A DNA stretch of 17,649 nt from Litorimonas sp039962885 (GTDB lineage: Bacteria; Pseudomonadota; Alphaproteobacteria; Caulobacterales; Maricaulaceae), in the NCBI GenBank assembly GCA_039962885.1, contig JBDVGI010000322.1, positions 1 to 17,649 of the forward strand. Direction: 5' to 3'. Positions 12,730 to 17,649 of this stretch are shown one piece after another. The notes under the pieces were generated by a model. The model ran no database searches, had not been told where the DNA came from, and saw only the letters and a program-made list of their open reading frames with translations. The stretch's first letter is position 1. The number at the start of each line of letters is the position of its first letter. The translations under genes were made by a program, and so were the position numbers.

Positions 12730-14826
12730 CTACCAGATTTTGACGCGTTTTTCAGGCTCTAAATACAGCGCATCACCAGGCTGAATATTAAAGGCTTCAT
12801 ACCACGCATCGAAATTACGAACGATACCGTTAGACCGGTACTCGCCCGGACTATGCGGATCCGTTTTAATGCGGTTACGCAACGCTTCTTCGCGCATCTT
12901 TATTTGCCAAATTTGCGCATAAGACATGAAGAAACGCTGATCGCCTGTAAATCCGTCAATGATAGGTGCCTCTTTACCGCCGAGTGACGCTTTATAGGCG
13001 TTATAGGCCATCGTAATACCCGTTAAATCACCAATGTTTTCACCCAATGTTAAACGGCCATTGACGTTCAAACCATCAATCGGTTCAAAGGCATCATATT
13101 GAGCGACAAGCGCATCAGCACGCGTTTTGAAAGCCTCACCATCCTGCTTTGTCCACCAATCACGCTGCTCACCATTACCATCTGTTTTGCGGCCTTGATC
13201 ATCAAAACCATGACCCATTTCATGGCCGATCACCGCGCCAATGCCGCCGTAATTTACTGCATCATCAGCTGCAGGGTCAAAGAATGGCGCTTGCAATATA
13301 GCTGCGGGAAAAACAATTTCATTTAAATCTGGACGGTAATAAGCATTGACCGTTTGCGGGTTCATGCCCCACTCATCCCGATCAATCGGGCCGCCAAGTT
13401 TACTGAGTTGATCCTGCCAACCCCATACCGACGCAGATTTAATTGTCCCAATAAGGTCATCCCTATCAACTTGGAGCTCTGAGTAATCCGTCCAAACATC
13501 AGGGTAGCCAATTTTTGGATTGAACTTGGCAAGTTTATATTGCGCTTGCTCTTTGGTCTCTTCGCCCATCCATTCAAGGTTCTCAATTCCAACCTTAAAA
13601 GCTGCACGTAGATTTTCAATGAGATCAAGCATTTGCGCTTTTGAGCTTTCAGGGAAATGCTCTTTGACGTAAACTTTACCGACAATCTCCCCCATTGTCC
13701 CGTCTATTTGGCCAACCGCACGTTTCCAACGCTCTCGTTGCGCAGGAGTCCCGCGCAACGTTTTTCCATAAAATTCAAAGCTCGCATCGCCGACGGCTTT
13801 GGGCAGATAAGCGGATTTTCCGCTCACATAGCTGACCGTCATATAGTCTTTCAAAACCTCAACATCAGCGTCTGCAAAGATCGCAGCTGTGCCATCTATC
13901 GCATCGGTTTCGCGCACGATAAATGTTGTTTGTCCGTCAAGGCTCGCCGTTTTGAACATTGTGTCCCATGGGAAACCGTCCGCACTGGCTTTAATTTGCT
14001 CTAAGGTTCTTTTATTATAGGTCTTATCACGATCGCGGCGTTGCGTTGGTGTCCAATGAACTTTGGCAATCTCTGTTTCGAATGCCATAATCGCTTCGGC
14101 GCGCTGATTTGATTTTTCAACACCTGCCGCATCCAACATAGCCGTCAGAAAAACCATATATGCCGCGCGTTGCGCATCTGCCTTTTCGCCTTCATCCAAA
14201 TAGTAATCGCGGTTAGGCATGCCCAAACCTGATTGCGTCAAAAAGACGATGTAGTTCTCAATATCTTTTGAATCAATTCCAATAAATGGCGCAATTGGTG
14301 AACGAATACCTAAGGCAGGTTCAGCCATAAGCACGGCCACATCATTGTGCGTTTTAACAGCGCGAATTTTATCAATATCAGCTTGAACGGACGTCATGCC
14401 CGCGGCTTCTATAGCCTCTTCATCCATAAAGGCCGCATAGAGATCACCAATTTTTTGCTCATCCGTACCTTTAGCTGCATTTTTAGCGGCTGTGGCTTCA
14501 ATAATTTCTTTAACGCGGTCTTCTGAGATATCCCGCAAAATACCAAAGCCGCCATATGTAGAGCGGTCTGATGGGATTTCTGTATTTTTAATCCATGTGC
14601 CATTGACGTATTTAAAGAAGTTATCGCCGGGCCTCACTGCATTATCAACACCGGTTAGATCAACGCCGAATGAGCCTAATTTTGGCTTCGCGCTTACAGC
14701 AGCTTTTACATTGCTTGCCGCTGTTCTAACGTCATTAACCGCAGTTTCAGCACCGCCTCCGCCACAGGCCGTTAGGCCCAATCCGATAGCAATAACGCTT
14801 GCTCCGAGTAAATGTTTCAAATTCAT
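12730..14826 (-). CDS. M13 family zinc metallopeptidase lipoprotein (neprilysin/PepO-like)
   Basis: A zinc endopeptidase of the neprilysin family acting on oligopeptides outside the cytoplasm. From the chosen start the protein has 698 residues. A lipoprotein signal peptide ends in the lipobox LTAC with C21 as the lipidated residue, followed by GGGG. The catalytic site HEMGH gives H535, E536 and H539; the third zinc ligand is E596 in GENIGDLTG; the substrate-binding NAYY is at 494-497, and the C-terminus RVKIW is usual for M13. The start is the ATG at 14824-14826 because GGAGAG sits just upstream; the ATG at 14836-14838 overlaps that ribosome binding site and would spoil the signal peptide start. 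It lies 75 nt downstream of the RND gene on the same strand, so a shared transcript is possible. Confidence 0.95.
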   Translation of the reverse strand: MNLKHLLGASVIAIGLGLTACGGGGAETAVNDVRTAASNVKAAVSAKPKLGSFGVDLTGVDNAVRPGDNFFKYVNGTWIKNTEIPSDRSTYGGFGILRDISEDRVKEIIEATAAKNAAKGTDEQKIGDLYAAFMDEEAIEAAGMTSVQADIDKIRAVKTHNDVAVLMAEPALGIRSPIAPFIGIDSKDIENYIVFLTQSGLGMPNRDYYLDEGEKADAQRAAYMVFLTAMLDAAGVEKSNQRAEAIMAFETEIAKVHWTPTQRRDRDKTYNKRTLEQIKASADGFPWDTMFKTASLDGQTTFIVRETDAIDGTAAIFADADVEVLKDYMTVSYVSGKSAYLPKAVGDASFEFYGKTLRGTPAQRERWKRAVGQIDGTMGEIVGKVYVKEHFPESSKAQMLDLIENLRAAFKVGIENLEWMGEETKEQAQYKLAKFNPKIGYPDVWTDYSELQVDRDDLIGTIKSASVWGWQDQLSKLGGPIDRDEWGMNPQTVNAYYRPDLNEIVFPAAILQAPFFDPAADDAVNYGGIGAVIGHEMGHGFDDQGRKTDGNGEQRDWWTKQDGEAFKTRADALVAQYDAFEPIDGLNVNGRLTLGENIGDLTGITMAYNAYKASLGGKEAPIIDGFTGDQRFFMSYAQIWQIKMREEALRNRIKTDPHSPGEYRSNGIVRNFDAWYEAFNIQPGDALYLEPEKRVKIW

Positions 14827-14901
14827 ATCTCTCTCCATAAAATATCTAAGACGTGTCTTCTGCGCGTTTATTTAGATCATCAATTTTCACTAATTAGCGT
14901 G

Positions 14902-17649
14902 TTATTCCGCAGGCTGCGGCGTACTCCCAATAGGCATATTCTCTGCTTTAATTTCATCCGCCTCTAACCCTTCCAATGCAAGGGCCATTTCCGGATCGTA
15001 AGTACTGCCTAACCCAGGCTGCACAACTCCTGTCCACATAGAGCGGAAAATACGTGTTATATCAACCCCAATTCCATACATAGCTGGCACAAGGATTAAT
15101 GTTAAGAAGAAGTCAAACAACACGCCAAATGCCAAGGCAACCACCATAGGTTTGAGAAACTCTGCCTGCGCAGAATTTTCAAATAATATCGGCGTAATGC
15201 CAACAAAGGTTGTTACCGAGGTTAGTAGGATTGGACGAAAGCGCGCCACACAGGCATCGAGCATAGCTTGATAGGCTCCAACACCTTTATCTCTCAAACG
15301 GTTGACATAATCAATTAATACAAGGTTATCATTTACCGCCACACCAGACGCCGCAAAGAATCCAAATATACTGAAAATTCCAAATGGAACGCCTGTAATA
15401 ATATTCCCAAATATCATTCCAATAAACGCAAAAGGTATCGCAACCATGATTAAAAGCGGCAAGGCATAAGACCTAAATGCAATGGCCAACAAGACATACA
15501 TGAAGAACAAAACAACATATAATGACAAAGTGATTTCACTTTGAAATGTCGTTAGAAGTTCATCATCGCCCACATTTAGGCGGCTAACAGCAGGGTGACG
15601 AAGTTCCCAATCAGGGAAGTAATTATCCTCTAGGTCTTTCCGGATATCCGCGAGGGCTTGCGGAGTTCCAGCGACCCGCGCGCCCGTATAATTTACCTGT
15701 TTGCGGTCGCGGCGTTGGATGCGTCCAACCCCTGGTGCAAATGTCACATCTGCTACAGAAAAGAGCGGAACTTCGATTCCGTTCGCGCTACGAATAAACA
15801 AAGTCTCCAGCGAGTCGATACTTTCACGCGCCTGTGTTGGGTAACGCACCATGACCCGCACATCTTCGCCATTACGCGGCAAGCGCTGTACTTCAAGACC
15901 AAAGAAAGCTTGGCGCACCTGCGTTGTTACGTCATTTAAGGTAATCCCTAAAGTTTCCGCGCCAGGTTTCATATTAAATTGAATTTCTCGCGCGGAACTT
16001 TCAAAACTATCCCACGCGCTCGTGACACCATTATAGGTTTCGATTTCACTCTTAAGCTCTAATACAGCCGTGCGAAGCGCAACCTCATCTGTAGAACTGA
16101 CGCCGAAAAACAGACGGCCACCATTTTCTCCGCCGCCTTGCGCAAAACCATAAGTGACGCGAAGTGCATCAGGGACAGGCCCGACATATTCTTCAAGTTT
16201 TTCTGTAATTGTTTTTGTCGAAGCATTATTTCTATTTTTAACTTCAGTCAGACCTAAGAAGCCTTGCACTTGGCGCGATTCTGATGATGTCCCTGGATTT
16301 GCAATTAAATCCACACCCGCATCAATGCCAAAGTCCGCTTGCGCGTTTGCGTTTAACAAAGCCACACCCTCATCAAGCTGCGCCCGAGCTTGCTCGCTAC
16401 GCTCAAATGTTGTGCCTTCTGGAAAGCGCATTTGCACTTGGATCATATCGCCATCAACCTCTGGGAAAAATGCCCGCGGCGCAATCCCTGCAGCCAACAA
16501 AGAGACAGCCATAATCATCAAGCCAACAAAGCTAGCGAGGGTAACATAGCGAAAACGAATAACATTGGCGACGATAGGCCGGAACACATTGCGCGCAAAA
16601 TTAACGAGGCTATTAGCGAGGCGTTGTTGTACCCGAGAGAGAAGGTTAGATTTGTTTTCATCTATCGGGTCTAGGTGGCGCAAATGCGCCGGCAAAATGA
16701 AGAAAGCCTCGATAAGAGAGAATGATAAAACTGCGATAACAACTAAACTAATTTGGCCAAATATAGACCCAAATGGCCCTGACAAAAACAAGAATGGAAT
16801 GAACATCATGATCGTCGTGATGACCGCAAAAAAGACAGGTTTTACGACCATATTCGCGCCAGAGATTGCGCCTGTTTCGCCTAAAACACCATTTTCCGTA
16901 TGAAAATAAACACTCTCCCCAACAACAATTGCGTCATCAACCACTATTCCGATGACTAATAAAAAGGCAAAGAGAGAAATCATGTTAAAAGAAATGCCTA
17001 TCGCCCCAGCAATCGCTAGGGAACCCGCAAAGGCCGCACCAATTCCAATCGTTACCCATATCGCGACTTTTGGCCGTAAGAAAAGCATCAGGGTAATGAG
17101 TACAAGGATCATACCCGAAAAAGCATTTCCGCCAATAAGCGACATACGGCTATCAAACATAGTCGAACCATCAAACCAAATGTCAAATTCCAAATTCGAC
17201 GGAAGCGTCCGGTTAATCTCCTCTTTAAATTCCCGAATAGCATTGCCCGATTCGGTAATGTTCATTGTGTCCGTACTCAGGACTTGGAACACAGCTGCGG
17301 GCAAGCCTTTATAAGTGGAGTTAAACTTAGCATCATCAAAACCATCAATGACGCTCGCGATATCGGATACGCGCACAATACCGCCATCGGCCGTTTGCCT
17401 GATAATAATTTCCTCAAAATCCGCTTTCGTATTAGCAAGGTTTCGTGCCCGCAATTGCAAATTCCCGCCTGTTGTTTCGACACTGCCCGCAGAGAGGTTG
17501 ATAGATGTGCTCCCAATCGCGCTAGACACTTCGTTAAACGTCAGGCCATAACGCCGTAAGCTTTCTTCTGAGACCTCTATCGTAACTTGTTCCGCCTGCT
17601 TTGAAATATGGCTGGTTAGCTGCAAGCCAGGTAATTTCGTAAGCTCAAA
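14902..17649 (-). CDS. RND efflux transporter inner-membrane subunit (partial, N-terminus outside the window)
   Basis: The proton-driven pump of a tripartite efflux system (AcrB/MexB superfamily). The frame is open to the right edge; 915 residues are visible of about 1050, so the first helix and the start of the porter domain are missing. TM4 carries the proton-relay pair DD in VIGIVVDDAIVVGE (codons around 16933-16938). The position of AcrB K940 in TM10 reads as asparagine, in SGVAVNDNLVLIDYVNR (codon 15331-15333), as I recall for a subgroup of HAE-type pumps. The second porter half and the final helices are intact, followed by a charged C-terminal tail. The membrane-fusion partner and any TolC-like gene would be upstream, beyond the window. 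The substrate cannot be assigned from sequence. Confidence 0.95.
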   Translation of the reverse strand, partial: FELTKLPGLQLTSHISKQAEQVTIEVSEESLRRYGLTFNEVSSAIGSTSINLSAGSVETTGGNLQLRARNLANTKADFEEIIIRQTADGGIVRVSDIASVIDGFDDAKFNSTYKGLPAAVFQVLSTDTMNITESGNAIREFKEEINRTLPSNLEFDIWFDGSTMFDSRMSLIGGNAFSGMILVLITLMLFLRPKVAIWVTIGIGAAFAGSLAIAGAIGISFNMISLFAFLLVIGIVVDDAIVVGESVYFHTENGVLGETGAISGANMVVKPVFFAVITTIMMFIPFLFLSGPFGSIFGQISLVVIAVLSFSLIEAFFILPAHLRHLDPIDENKSNLLSRVQQRLANSLVNFARNVFRPIVANVIRFRYVTLASFVGLMIMAVSLLAAGIAPRAFFPEVDGDMIQVQMRFPEGTTFERSEQARAQLDEGVALLNANAQADFGIDAGVDLIANPGTSSESRQVQGFLGLTEVKNRNNASTKTITEKLEEYVGPVPDALRVTYGFAQGGGENGGRLFFGVSSTDEVALRTAVLELKSEIETYNGVTSAWDSFESSAREIQFNMKPGAETLGITLNDVTTQVRQAFFGLEVQRLPRNGEDVRVMVRYPTQARESIDSLETLFIRSANGIEVPLFSVADVTFAPGVGRIQRRDRKQVNYTGARVAGTPQALADIRKDLEDNYFPDWELRHPAVSRLNVGDDELLTTFQSEITLSLYVVLFFMYVLLAIAFRSYALPLLIMVAIPFAFIGMIFGNIITGVPFGIFSIFGFFAASGVAVNDNLVLIDYVNRLRDKGVGAYQAMLDACVARFRPILLTSVTTFVGITPILFENSAQAEFLKPMVVALAFGVLFDFFLTLILVPAMYGIGVDITRIFRSMWTGVVQPGLGSTYDPEMALALEGLEADEIKAENMPIGSTPQPAE

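Noticed and set aside
13362..13685. 107-residue minus-strand frame inside the M13 peptidase gene
   Set aside because: A shifted reading of the peptidase gene, which is complete with all catalytic residues in its own frame.
14848..14859. AAGAC-GT-GTCTT palindrome as terminator of the RND gene
   Set aside because: The stem has only five pairs and no proper U-tract follows on the minus strand.

Overview
The window is a stretch of alphaproteobacterial chromosome with moderate GC content. The firmest marker is a GcrA cell-cycle regulator (4361-4906), a family confined to Alphaproteobacteria. Low GC for the class, extensin-like and DUF4345 proteins, and the envelope gene set fit a marine, Caulobacter-related group such as Hyphomonadales/Maricaulales; that placement is inference. 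Most of the window is ordinary core genome. No tRNA, rRNA, insertion sequence or CRISPR array was recognised, and no gene-free stretch exceeds 300 bases.

Layout, left to right. (1) 1-721: minus-strand ribosomal pair rpmI-rplT (rplT cut by the window edge), with a candidate promoter and a hairpin-bearing leader of about 110 nt. (2) 722-1114: plus-strand four-helix DUF4345 membrane protein whose 3' end overlaps argF tail to tail. (3) 1089-4137: minus-strand set reading permease -> argD -> argF, that is an ABC-2 type permease without its ATPase followed by two arginine biosynthesis enzymes. (4) 4138-4360: divergent regulatory region carrying a near-consensus DnaA box and a CcrM site (GAGTC), then gcrA with a strong intrinsic terminator. 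(5) 5027-6217: rlmN. (6) 6375-8321: a compact plus-strand operon of a DUF350 membrane protein, a membrane-anchored trypsin-like protease and a membrane-anchored extensin-C/LAS-type putative peptidase. (7) 8456-9592: a FemAB/CelD-like GNAT protein. (8) 9771-10370: a secreted protein with five exact-length 14-residue repeats, behind a promoter that carries a 16-bp palindrome. (9) 10409-12626: a GT-C membrane glycosyltransferase overlapping a GT2 polyprenyl-phosphate glycosyltransferase, ended by a terminator shared with the convergent gene. (10) 12730-17649, minus strand: an M13 metallopeptidase lipoprotein and, upstream of it, an RND efflux pump subunit running off the right edge.

Functional reading. 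The left half is translation (L35, L20, RlmN), arginine synthesis and cell-cycle control. The right half is envelope biology: a possible protease/peptidoglycan-peptidase operon, a GNAT ligase-like enzyme, an exported repeat protein, a lipid-linked sugar transfer pair, a lipoprotein peptidase and an efflux pump. The least explained items are the DUF350-protease-extensin operon, the 14-residue repeat protein with its palindromic promoter, the 10-bp inverted repeat that covers the GT-C start codon, and the rpmI leader. None amounts to a clear new defence or mobile system; they are modest candidates for new biology.
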